Source of the DNA: Liolophura sinensis
Lineage: Eukaryota > Mollusca > Polyplacophora > Chitonida > Chitonidae
Length of the DNA stretch: 64,000 bases
Direction: 5' to 3'
NCBI RefSeq assembly: GCF_032854445.1
Contig: NC_088295.1
Location: 93,739,805-93,803,804 of the forward strand
Numbering within the stretch: position 1 is the stretch's first letter; each line of letters opens with the position of its first letter. The notes below the pieces were generated by a model. It did not search any database and was not told the DNA's origin. It worked only from the letters and a program-made list of their open reading frames with translations. Shown here piece by piece: positions 35,415 through 48,900 of this stretch. The position numbers and the translations under genes are program-made.

Positions 35415-38400
35415 TATCATTAAATCTTCACGCACACGCTGTATCATCACAGTCTCACACAAATTCTGTATCATCACATCCTCACGCACACGCGTTGTAT
35501 CATCACTTCCTCACACGCTTGCTGTATCATCACATCCCCACACATAGTCTGTATCATCACATCCTTACACGACTCTTTTACATGATACCACTACCTTACA
35601 ACATCTTTAAACAACCTCATAAAACCAAAGTATAATCACACCCTCCCATAGCCTCGTACAACCACAGTATAATCACACCCTCCCACGTCCTCATACAACC
35701 ACAGTATAATCACACCCTAATACAACCACTGCACAATCACACCCTCTCATTGCATAAGCACACCCTCCACGTCCTCATACAACCACAGTATAATCACACC
35801 CTCCCACGGCCTCATATAACCACAGTATAATCACACCCTCCCACGGCCTCATATAACCAAAGTATAATCACACCCTCCCAACTCCTCATACAACCACAGT
35901 ATGATCATACCCTAATACAACCACTGCACAATCACACCCTCCCACTGCATAAGCACACCTCCCACGGCCTCATACAACCACAGTATAATCACACCCTCCC
36001 CACGGCCTCATAAAACCACAGTATAATCACACCCTCCCACGTCCTCATACAACCACAGTATGATCATACCCTAATACAACCACTGCACAATCACACCCTC
36101 CCACTGCATAAGCACACTCTCTCACGGCCTCATACAACCACAGTATAATCACACCCTCCCACGGCCTCATAAAACCACAGTATAATCATGCCATCCCACG
36201 GCCTCATACAACCACAGTATAATCACACCCTCCCACGTCCTCATACAACCACAGTATGATCATACCCTAATACAACCACTGCACAATCACACCCTCCCAC
36301 TGCATAAGCACACCCTCCCACGGCCTCATACAACCACAGTATAATCACACCCTCCCACGGCCTCATAAAACCACAGTATAATCATGCCATCCCACGGCCT
36401 CATACAACCACAGTATAATCACACCCTCTCACGGCCTCATACAACCACAGTATAATCACACGCTCCCACGGCCTCATACACCCACAGCATACTCACACCC
36501 TCATCAACCACAGTATAATCACACGCTCCACGTCCTCATACAACTACAGTATAATCACACGCTCCCACGGCCTCATACACCCACAGTATAATCACACGCT
36601 CCCACGGCCTCATACACCCACAGCATACTCACACCCTCATCAACCACAGTATAATCACACGCTCCCACGTCCTCATACAACTACAGTATAATCACACGCT
36701 CCCACGGCCTCATACACCCACAGCATACTCACACCCTCATCAACCACAGTATAATCACACGCTCCCACGTCCTCATACAACTACAGTATAATCACACGCT
36801 CCCACAGCCTCGTACAACCACAGTATAATCACACCCTCCCACGTCCTCATACAACCACAGTATAATCATACCCTAATACAACCACTGCACAATCACACCC
36901 TCTCATTGCATAAGCACACCCTCCCACGGCCTCATACAACCACAGTATAAATCACACCCTCCCACGGCCCTCATAAAACCACAGTATAATCATGCCATCC
37001 CACGGCTCATACAATCACAGTATAATCACACCCTCCCACAGCCTCATACAACCACAATATAATCACATCCTCCACAGGCTCATACACCCACAGCATACTC
37101 ACACCCTCATCAACCACAGTATAATCAAACCCTCCCACAGGCTCATACATCCACAGTAATCACGTCCTCATACAACCACAGTATAATCACACCCTTCCAT
37201 GGCCTAATACATCCACAGTACAATCATATCCTCCCACAGCCTCATAAAAACCACAGTATAATCACACCCTCCCACAGCCTCATACAACCACAGCACCAAT
37301 CACGTCCTCCCACGGCCTCTTTCACTGCAGTATTACAATACCATCATACAGCCGTTGTATTATTACAGTCTCGTACAACTGAGGTATCAGGACAATCTCA
37401 TACAACCCGCTGATTGCCACCCATACCAAACAAGCCAAAAGCTCATGTACAAGCCACATGCGAATCATTTCCCAGTACAACACTATACACCAATATAACT
37501 GTACCCTGTCGTCTGAGCTCAAGCCATCTCTCCCAAGCCGTGTCTCCCAAGCAGGGTTTCCTCAGCTGGCAGTATGGCTACCGAAGACAAGGCGGCGTAG
37601 CCGAGCTGAGATGACGGGATGAGTTAGGCATGCTTCACAACATTCACTGTTACTAAAGGGCAGACTGTTCGATATATATGTGGCATTGTTTTGTATATGT
37701 GGGCTGGTAGAGAGAATCGGTGGTAGTAATGGAGGTACTGCTTCACAGACATGGGCCGTGAGAGTGTGTAGGTAGCTGGTAGAGAGAATCGGTGGTAGTA
37801 ATGGAGGTACTGCTTCACAGACATGGGCCGTGAGTGTATGTAGGTAGCTGTTAGAGAGAATCGGTGGTAGTAATGGAGGTACTGCTTCACAGACATGGGG
37901 CCGTGAGTTTGTGTAGGTAGCTGGTAGAGAGAATCGGTGGTAGTAATGGAGGTACTGCTTCACAGACATGGGGCCGTGAGAGTGTGTAGGTAGCTGGTAG
38001 AGAGAATCGGTGGTAGTAATGGAGGTACTGCTTCACAGACATGGGGGCCGTGAGTGTATGTAGGTAGCTGGTAGAGAGAATCGGTGGTAGTAATGGAGGT
38101 ACTGCTTCACAGACATGGGGCCGTGAGTGTATGTAGATAGCTGGTAGAGAGAATCGGTGGTAGTAATGGAGGTACTGCTTCACAGACATGGGGCCGTGAG
38201 AGTGTGTAGGTAGCTGGTAGAGAGAATCGGTGGTAGTAATGGAGGTACTGCTTCACAGACATCGGGCCCTGTGGTGTGTGGGGGGTCGTTGATAAGGTGA
38301 ACCGGTGGAAGTAATGGAGGTATTGCTTCACAGACGTGGTGGTGTGTGGTGTGTGGGCATCGTTGATATGGAGAATCGGTAGTAGTAATGGAGGTGTGGC

Positions 38401-41400
38401 TTCACAGATGTGGTGGCGTGTGGTGTGTGTGAGCCGCTGATAAGGAAAAGCGGTGGTAATAACAGGGGTAGAGTTTCACAGACGCGGGACCGTGTGGTGT
38501 GTGAGGCTGTTGATAAGAAGAGCCGGTGATAGCAATGGAGGTACAGGTTCACAGACGCCAGGCCATGTGGTGTGAGGGGGTCGCTGATAGAGAGTATTGG
38601 TGGTAGTAATGGAGGTACTGTTTCTCAGCCGTGTGCTGTGTGGGGGCCACTAATAAGGTGAACCGGTTGAAGTAATGGCTGTTTATGAAGGGGGGAGGGG
38701 GGGGGGGGGGGGTTAAGGGACGGTGGTAGTCATGGAGGTAGTGCTTCACAGATGTGGTGGCATATGGTGTAATGGGTTCGCTGATGAGGGGACCCGGTGA
38801 TGGTGAAGGAGGTACAGCTTCACAGACACGGCTTCTGTGTGGTGTGGTGTGTGTGGGTCGCTGATGACGAGAACTAGTGGTAGTAATGGAGGTGCGGCTT
38901 CACAGACGTGGGGGGGTGTGGTGTAAGGGGGTCGCTGATAACAAGAACTAGTGGTAGTAATGGAGTTGCAGCTTCACAGATGTGGGGAGGTGTGGTGTGA
39001 GGGGGTCGCTGATAACAAGAACTAGTGGTAGTAATGCAGGTGCTGCTTCACAGATGTGGGGAGGTGTGGTGTGAGGGGGGTCGCTGATAACGAGAACTAG
39101 TGGTAGTAATGGAGGTGCGGCTTCACAGACGTGGGGAGGTGTGGTGTGAGGGGGGTCCCTGATAACGAGAACTAGTGGTAGTAATGGAGGTGCGGCTTCA
39201 CAGATGTGGGGAGGTGTGGTGTGAGGGGGTCGCTGATAACGAGAACTAGTGGTAGTAATGGAGGTGCGGCTTCACAGCCTTGGGGTAGGTGTGGGTGTGA
39301 GGGGGTCGCTGATAACGAGAACTAGTGGTAGTAATGGAGGTGCGGCTTCACAGACGTGGGGAGGTTTGGTGTGAGGGGGTCGCTGATAACGAGAACTAGT
39401 GGTAGTAATGGAGGTGCGGCTTCACAGACGTGGGGAGGTTTGGTGTGAGGGGGGCGCTGATAACGAGAACTAGTGGTAGTAATGGAGGTGTGGCTTCACA
39501 GCCTTGGGGAGGTGTGGTGTGAGGGGGTCGCTGATAACGAGAACTAGTGGTAGTAATGGAGGTGCAGCTTTCACAGACGTGGGGAGGTTTGGTGTGAGGG
39601 GGTCGCTGATAACAAGAACTAGTGGTAGTAATGGAGTTGCAGCTTCACAGATGTGGGGAGGTGTGGTGTGAGGGGGTCGCTGATAACAAGAACTAGTGGT
39701 AGTAATGCAGGTGCTGCTTCACAGATGTGGGGAGTGTGGTGTGAGGGGGGTCGCTGATAACGAGAACTAGTGGTAGTAATGGAGGTGCGGCTTTCACAGA
39801 CGTGGGGAGGTTGTGGTGTGAGGGGGTCCCTGATAACGAGAACTAGTGTAGTAATGGAGGTGCGGCTTCACAGATGTGGGGAGGTTGTGGTGTGAGGGGG
39901 TCGCTGATAACGAGAACTAGTGGTAGTAATGGAGGTGCGGCTTCACAGCCTTGGGGAGGTGTGGTGTGAGGGGGTCGCTGATAACGAGAACTAGTGGTAG
40001 TAATGGAGGTGCGGCTTCACAGACGTGGGGAGGTTTGGTGTGAGGGGGTCGCTGATAACGAGAACTAGTGGTAGTAATGGAGGTGCGGCTTCACAGACGT
40101 GGGGAGGTTTGGTGTGAGGGGGTCGCTGATAACGAGAACTAGTGGTAGTAATGGAGGTGTGGCTTCACAGCCTTGGGGAGGTGTGGTGTGAGGGGGTCGC
40201 TGATAACGAGAACTAGTGGTAGTAATGGAGGTGCAGCTTCACAGACGTGGGGAGGTTTGGTGTGAGGGGTCGCTGATAACGAGAACTAGTGGTAGTAATG
40301 GAGGGGCGGCTTCACAGATGTGGGGAGGTGTGGTGTGAGGGGGTCGCTGATAATGAGAACTAGTGGTAGTAATGGAGGTGCGGCTTCACAGATGTGGGGA
40401 GGTGTGGTGTGAGGGGGTCGCTGATAACGAGAACTAGTGGTAGTAATGGAGGTGCGGCTTCACAGCCTTGGGGAGGTGTGGTGTGAGGGGGTCGCTGATA
40501 ACGAGAACTAGTGGTAGTAATGGAGGTGTGGCTTCACAGACGTGGGGAGGTTTGGTGTGAGGGGGTCGCTGATAACGAGAACTAGTGGTAGTAATGGAGG
40601 TGCGGCTTCACAGACGTGGGGAGGTTTGGTGTGAGGGGGTCGCTGATAACGAGAACTAGTGGTAGTAATGGAGGTGTGGCTTCACAGCCTTGGGGAGGTG
40701 TGGTGTGAGGGGGGTCGCTGATAACGAGAACTAGTGGTAGTAATGGAGGTGCAGCTTCACAGACGTGGGGAGGTTTGGTGTGAGGGGGTCGCTGATAACG
40801 AGAACTAGTGGTAGTAATGGAGGGGCGGCTTCACAGATGTGGGGAGGTGTGGTGTGAGGGGGTCGCTGATAATGAGAACTAGTGGTAGTAATGGAGGTGC
40901 GGCTTCACAGATGTGGGGAGGTGTGGTGTGAGGGGGTCGCTGATAACGAGAACTAGTGGTAGTAATGGAGGTGCGGCTTCACAGCCTTGGGGAGGTGTGG
41001 TGTGAGGGGGCCGCTGATACGGGGGGCCGGTGGTAGTAATGGAGGTACTGCTTCACAGACATGGGGTGGTGTGGTGTTGGGGGCCGCTGATAAGGGGAGC
41101 CGGTGGTAGTAATGGAGGTACCGGTGCTGCTTCACAGACGTGGGGTGGTGTGGTGTTGGGGGCCGCTGATAAGGGGAGCCGGTGGTAGTTATGGAGGTAC
41201 CGATGCTGCTTCACAGACGTGGGGTGGTGTGGTGTTGGGGGCCGCTGATAAGGGGAGCTGGTGGTAGTAATGGAGGTAATGGTGCTGCTTCACAGACATT
41301 GGGTGGTGTTGTCCGATAAGGGGTTTCCATGTTTATGATGTCAAACAGATACCGAGATCTGGAGGCATGAAGCTGGTTGTACAATGATGCATTGAGGAAC

Positions 41401-44400
41401 ACAGGCAAACATGATGGATGTATATACATGATGGTACAATGATCTAATTTGCATGTTGAGCATGCGCCGTGCGTGTTACCTTGAGCCTCCTTGGAGTTCC
41501 GGTTTGGTGCGGGCTGATCGGAAGTCTCGGAGCTGGGCCTCTCTAATTCCTTGGCTAGTATTACAAGAAATATGGGTTAGGATTCGGGACGTCAAAGCGT
41601 TGGTGTGGTCTCTCGCTGGACAATTGAGTTGGCCAGGCATGCACACATAGAACAACTAGTGAGAGGTTATTAAGCCCCTCCCTCAAACAAACCCTACCCG
41701 TGCAGATCCTTACTCCCTCCCTCCCTCCCTGAACGTACCCATCCACAAGAAAACAACCAACAGTACTCAAACACAAGACAGTGGAAGTATTGTTACTGGA
41801 ACTCTTAAAGGCAAAGAAAACACTAAAATGAAGTAAATATCTTATTCATCCATTTAACACTGCCCAGGAAAATTGTTCGATATTATAAAAAATATATCGA
41901 ACATGTGTTTAAAATATCTTAAACACATGATAAGTCGAACTATTTTCTGGGCAGTGTTTGATGGTCTTTCACCTTACATAAATTTCACGATGGTGTTTTA
42001 TTTGCCTTTCACAGAAATGAATGTTAAATAACGCACGCTCAATGAATGAAACACACATATGTATACCATGACAATCACACAACTTCTCACCACACGACTA
42101 CTTATACCGTAAATGAAACACAGTTTCCATGTTTTACTCGGATACACACAGGACATGACATCATCATGGGAACACCTACCTGGTCACTTCGGGTTTGTAT
42201 ATTCCTGTGTGATAACGTGCGAGTATTATGGGCAGTGATATGCAGGAAGCTACATGAGAAATCTCTTCTTCTTCATATGTATGCGTATATGCTTGGGGGT
42301 TTACGTCGTGCTTTACAATGAAATCTCTTCCTTCGAGATTCTACATGGAAACATTTTTGACATGCAGTGTAATTAAATCTGTATGGTAATTATCTGGTTA
42401 TCTCAACTGCTCCCCAGGGAAGCAAACTTACCTCCCCACTCTCTCCCCGTCCCCGCCACTATCACTAAAAGCCCACAATTCTCACAAAACTGAGCAATGA
42501 CACCATGGGACAAAAATTAGACTACGAACATGCCACTAGATTGACCCCACTCACAGCCTTACAACACCGTTCTCATGGCATAGCCTGGCTTAATCTTAGC
42601 GGTGAAGATATGGAGACAAGATGTGATCGACAAAATACACGTCATTTGTCAACTGATTAGTAGTCGTGATGTGAACGTCACTGGGAGAATGAACCCTACA
42701 TGAGGACGCACAGTTGTGTCATCTGTGTCATCAACTTTCAGCATGAACCCTAAATGAGGACGCACAGTTGTGTCGTCATGTGTGTCGTCATCAACATTCA
42801 GCATGAACCCTACATGAGGACGCAGTAGTGTCATCATGTGTGTCATCATCAACATTCAGCATGAACCCTACATGAGGACGCACAGTTGTGTCGTCATGTT
42901 ATAACTTCCAGCATGAACCCTACATGAGGACGCACAGTTGTGTCGTCATCAACATTCAGCATGAACCCTACACGAGGACGCACAGTTGTGTCGTCATGTT
43001 ATAACTTCCAGCATGAACCCTACATGAGGACGCACAGTTGTGACGTCATGTTATAACTTCCAGCATGAACCCTACACGAGGACGCACAGTTGTGACGTCA
43101 TGTTATAACTTCCAGCATGAACCCTACACGAGGACGCACAGTTGTGACGTCATGTTATAACTTCCAGCATGAACCCTACACGAGGATGCACAGTTGTGAC
43201 GTCATGTTATAACTTCCAGCATGAACCCTACATGAGGACGCACAGTTGTGACGTCATGTTATAACTTCCAGCATGAACCCTACACGAGGACGCACAGTTG
43301 TGACGTCATGTTATAACTTCCAGCATGAACCCTACACGAGGACGCACAGTTGTGACGTCATGTTATAACTTCCAGCATGAAGCGTGAATGGAGTGACAAA
43401 AACTCCACAAGTAAAGCTTTACTTTATCTGAATCTAACAAAGGTTGAAAATGATACGCCACGCAGTGCATAGGTTATATAGTCATTACATTTCATAGACC
43501 TATCAATAAAAAACGTTTCCCATATGCCAATTGATTATGTGAAAACACTAAAGTTTCATTAGTTTGCGTGACGCAGAATAACGCATCATACCCGTAATCT
43601 TATCTTACTCTGTACCCTTCAGGACTAAACATAAAATTTAATTTACATTTATGAATATTGAATTTGGTTAATACTCAAGCAAGAGTGCAGTTTACTGACA
43701 ATTCCATTAGCATCATTTCTCATCCACACGTATAAATGTTCAATTAAAACCCCACCCTTCCATGACGTAGAGCGTTTGGTCAACGGCATTATTCATTCAG
43801 CATCGGGTAGTATCTAATACGGGTTTTCGTGAAGGGAACCAAGTATATATTTGCTTATCAACAGCAGGTATAACTGGTCGGTTATTGAAGTTAATGGTTA
43901 ATCTACGAAGTTCATGGACACACTGGTGTAAACAATTTATCCTCTAAAAGTTAATTGAGTTTTTCTTTTTTTGGCTGAAGCAGTAGTATCTAACCCAATT
44001 TAGCACGTGTGGTAGGCGTTGTCTTTATTATGTCATACCATTCGATCTGTCAAACAGGACAATATATGCACATATAGGCAAACTATGCAGCCTAATCTCA
44101 ACACCTGTACGACATTCACTTTGTAAGAGAACAATTCTGCACACTTTTTCAACTTGTAAATTATTTATGAATTTTCTCGGTGTGGAAAGATTATGAGTTA
44201 TCAACACATTGGAATAGCAACGGTGGTCGAATGTTGGAGAAAACCAATGGCTGAGCTTTCAGTTTGACTCGGAGATATTCTGGCTGTGTGTTGCTTCATT
44301 GTCCTTTCCCTGTGCATGTTTGAATGCACTGCCAGTTCTTTGCCCTATAAACGGTGATCACAATGAAGACGCCATTGCATCCTCCAATGTAGTTCCACGT

Positions 44401-45856
44401 CCCTATCATATCATCAACCAGTCATATCCAAAATATACTAAATGGTCAACATGATGGATCTGATGTCAAAATTCAACTGAAGAACAGGTTTCTAGATGTA
44501 TGCACGTATGGATTCAAACACACAAGAGACCAGTTTTCCAAACTGAAGTGTTTTATTACACCAAATACACTACGGAGTAACAAAATAATCAATTGTGTCA
44601 AATACGTGGCCACAATGAGTTGGTCCAGAACGACAGCTATCACTCACACTTCCAGCACTCACGCGCACACTAACACACAATGGATTCCACTCGCACTATT
44701 TGCAATCGCCCTCTCACACACACACAAGCGCCCAATCAATTCCGCTCGCACTTGTCAGCACCCGAGCGAACACATGTGACCCCGCGCACACGCTGTCACT
44801 CACTCACACACACCAACACACACAGCTACAGGGGATGGCTGAACGTGATTGAAGAAAAGGTAACGGTGGTCACTGCGACGGAAGAGGTACTGCTGATGCT
44901 TAGCGGGACAAATCACTACAGCTGAATCACCATGAAATCTTTGTGTGAAAATATCTGCTTACTAACTGATGAATTCCGCTTTACTGGCTGGATATCCAAA
45001 GCATTCAGGTAAAACTTGAGCACAGTTAGTGTACTTCTGAGCAAACGTTGTTACAGGTAATAATTAGTGCCTATGAAATAATACTGAAACCTTTTTTAAC
45101 TTTTTCCTGAAGAAAAATTCGCAGAAAAGCTATTAACCAAGCTGCACATATACAAACGCGGAAGCCCATAGTGTACACATTAAAAAAGCTTAGTCGCAAA
45201 GAAAACTTTAGATGTGCTATCTTCACGGATACAAGCTGGCCAAGTCTGCGCCTGCGCCCACACTCAGCCATCCCACACCCCAGCCGCACACTGATCTAAC
45301 TCATCACACACTCTACTCTGTAGGCGAGGACCAAGTCAATGTGACGTAGTTTGGAATATGGCAAAAAGTCGAGACAGTTCCCGTGTTCACAACAGTTAAC
45401 ATTATACATTATCTTATCGTTAAATTGCATCTCAAAATAACATCTATTACAAGCCAATTTGTCTGTTACATTACAGCTAGTCACACTATTTACTATACTA
45501 ACGAAATCCTCAGTGACTCGAAAAATCACTTCTGGGGTAAACTCAAATAATCTCAAATAATCATACACACAATATTTCTCCAAAGTATATTCCATATCTA
45601 CAATAAGATGCTGTACGTACACCTCCAACTGTAAGCTGGGTTAACATGGCTGACATACTCGCATATGTCCCAATCAGCTAAATGTACAGAAGCGTGGCCA
45701 TCTAAAGCAGTACTAGTGCATACAGCCAGTGTATAGGCGAATCCATTTATACACTGGCAATGGACGCCGTAGTGATCTTCATATTCCTCTTGGTATCAAC
45801 CGTAGGCGCTCGAATCCAGCAACCGTGCATGTCACATACCCTACACTACAAGTGTG

Positions 45857-45909
<53 letters not shown>

Positions 45910-48900
45910 TTATGTAAATCAAGGTATAAAATGTCATTTGGCTAGCACATGATAGTCCGGCAATCAGGAAAGTAAGTTTCTAGCCACCGAAAAGTTCGGC
46001 ATCCGATGCTTCTCCCAAATTTTGACCATATTGGTCCTTAAAATGTCAGTTCACACGTGTCAGTTTATCAGCGCTAACAAACTGGCTCAGAATATAAAAC
46101 AATCGTGTCCAAGCGCCTTGGTGGCGTTGTTTATGCTCTCCGTGGACGATACGTACATGAAGCATTGCAGATTGGATGTTCATGGAAAAAAAGATTTCAA
46201 GAGAACACGACAGTTTGGTTAATGGGCTTCTAAGACCATTTTACAGTGCCAGCAACATCTTCTGCACGCTGAACATTTTAACAGCGGATGCGCGCCAAGT
46301 ACAGTCCAACCTAGGCAGGCATTTGGAGGCTTAATTTCTCTAACTGCTAAGACCTTGTTGAAGTGACTTTTTGTACCTTGACTTATTCATAGATAGTGTA
46401 TTGCAGGGCATATGACATATAGAGGTTGTTGCGTTCGAAGTGTCTATGGTAACAGCATATTATATGTCAACAGAGATAACGAAGAATATACAGACTGGAT
46501 ATAATCATAAACTACAGCTCAACATGGAAATACATTAGCTACATGTACAGAAAACAAACAATATACTACATCTATCTACATAGAAAATATCCGTTCATCA
46601 AGGGACCATGTTAGTTCAAGTCAAGAATATGTAGTCATACAAGAAATAACTCTGGATTCATATGATCTTAGCATCAGACTGAACACCTAATATACGGCTA
46701 CCTACATCCGACATAGTCTTGCTAGTGGCAAAGCCCACAGAAGAGTAAAACTGACCACTGATGTGAGGTGTGAGCGGCAGTCACACAACCCTGCCCAACA
46801 AACATGGCCAACACGTACAACACACAACTCTCCGGTAAAGCTCATCCAGAAAAGCACCAGTAACAACCGATGTCACAGTTTATATCAAGATGCACTGGAA
46901 CGGAGTCAGCACTCAGACAAGCTATAGTTACGTCGTCTGCGGACCTGCATTCCAGTCAGGCAATGCCAATTCGATTAGGACTGGCAAACTCCATCACAAA
47001 TCATAACATTGCTTCAGCAGCGACAAAACAGAAACGCGTAACCACATCAGCCTTGTGCTTTGGTTTTTCTCTTCCACAGTATAAAAATTTACATAAAATA
47101 AATAGACCTATAATAATACAGCACACACAATGTATAAATATGCCTACAAATGAAAAGTACCTTCACTAAGCAACACTCATTTTGCGTATAACTGCGCCAA
47201 CTGTTGGACAGATCTAGGACTCCGGATGTTTAGGACTGACCCCTGAACATGTGGGCGAAAGCATGGACATGCTGATTTCGGCTAACTCTCCACATGGGTT
47301 TTATTAATGCTTAAATCATTTAAAATAGAAAAGTAAAATCTCAATACCTGAGATTGAGCCACAACTTCGTATATAATCGTAAGGTAGAATGTTGCTGATA
47401 TATAAAGCAGTGACACACTGTTAGATCTAGTAAACGTGTCCGACCTAGAAAGTAACATGAAGGTGGACAGGTAAAATGTGAAAACAGGAATGTAAAGTAA
47501 GTGCGTCATACGTTCCCCATTTAACTAGCAAGGCAACTCTAAAGCCAACACATATCAGAATAAGAACATGACAAAAGCATGTAAATTGTAATGCATAAAG
47601 GTTTGCGTATTTGACGTTAATAAGCTGAAATCCTCATGTCCTCTTACGTGCAATAACGGCCTATATCATTACCGGAAACGTTTTGACAAGACGTTCAACA
47701 AATTAAGCCAAAAGGAAGCAGCGAAGCAAAGTAAGAAAAGGGAAACTCTCAAAATGATGAGCCCTCGTGGTTTTCCCTAATCAAGGACCAATAAGCCTTA
47801 GACACTCTTGTATTGCACATTGATTCTTATTTACTCAGTAAAACACTCAATTCAAACAAAATCAAAGGTATGTGAAAAAACTAATGGTAATAATGGAATA
47901 ATGACATTTACAATATTCACAAGAGCAACAATGACAAGAGCAACAATGACAATAACAAACCTAAAATAGTAACATATGAAAACACACAAAGAGGAAGAGC
48001 AAGCTGGTTTTTTGATTTCTGGTTAAGTAATATCAAGGCTGCGAAAAGCCCTTAATTACATTTACTACTTAATGTACTGACCTTGCCATGGGTTTGGTGC
48101 AAGCATTTCACTTGTTGATACATGCAATTTCAAACAGTGACAAGGGGAACCCTTGATACACACGGTTCAAGGGACAAGTAAACCACTCTTCATAGTTAGG
48201 CACAGTGAAATGGGATGGACAAACAGTCTAAATAAGACAGTAGCCTACTAGTGAAACTACACGTGACACATTCTACAGAATGCATAAACAAGGCAGCATA
48301 ACCTGGCATGCTGCAGATGTCTTGTAAAAATCCCCGCTTTGATCTGCCATTGGCTGACAGCTTACACTACAGCTGTGGTTAATGTTGACAGTTTGGTGTG
48401 TTCTTTCCACCACCAGCTGCTCCTCGGTGAGACAATCACACACAAACCTGCTCCTGTCACACTCCTGTGAGAAACCCCCCTGTCCCCGACAGATCTCACT
48501 CTTAACGTCCATTCAACTGTTCTCAAAATTCTAGCACTATAGTACTGATGGAGCTGTCAGTGTCCGTGCAATGTAGCTCGTATCTGTTCTTGTTTAGAGT
48601 TCCACAGCACCAGACTTACGGGTGAAAATTGCCCACAGTCTAATACAAGACCTTAGTAATCAGGTACATTTCTGCCACAGCTCACAGTTTACAAGGAACT
48701 AAAGAGTATTTAGCTGGAAACTGCCACACAAAATCTAATCGGTAAGGGCTGACCTATTTAAGTTTCTTTTTGGACTAAGATAACTGTAACTTAATTATAG
48801 AATAAACATGGCAGATGTAAAATAAAACATGGCAAATTGGTCTTAGTTTTACAAAATTATCATAATAGTACGGTTCTACTGAAGCAGGCCGTGTCTGGAC

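Noticed and set aside
48273-48512. 79-codon cysteine-rich minus-strand ORF
   Set aside because: No recognisable domain, and it sits in what would be 3' UTR of the GPI-type isoform.
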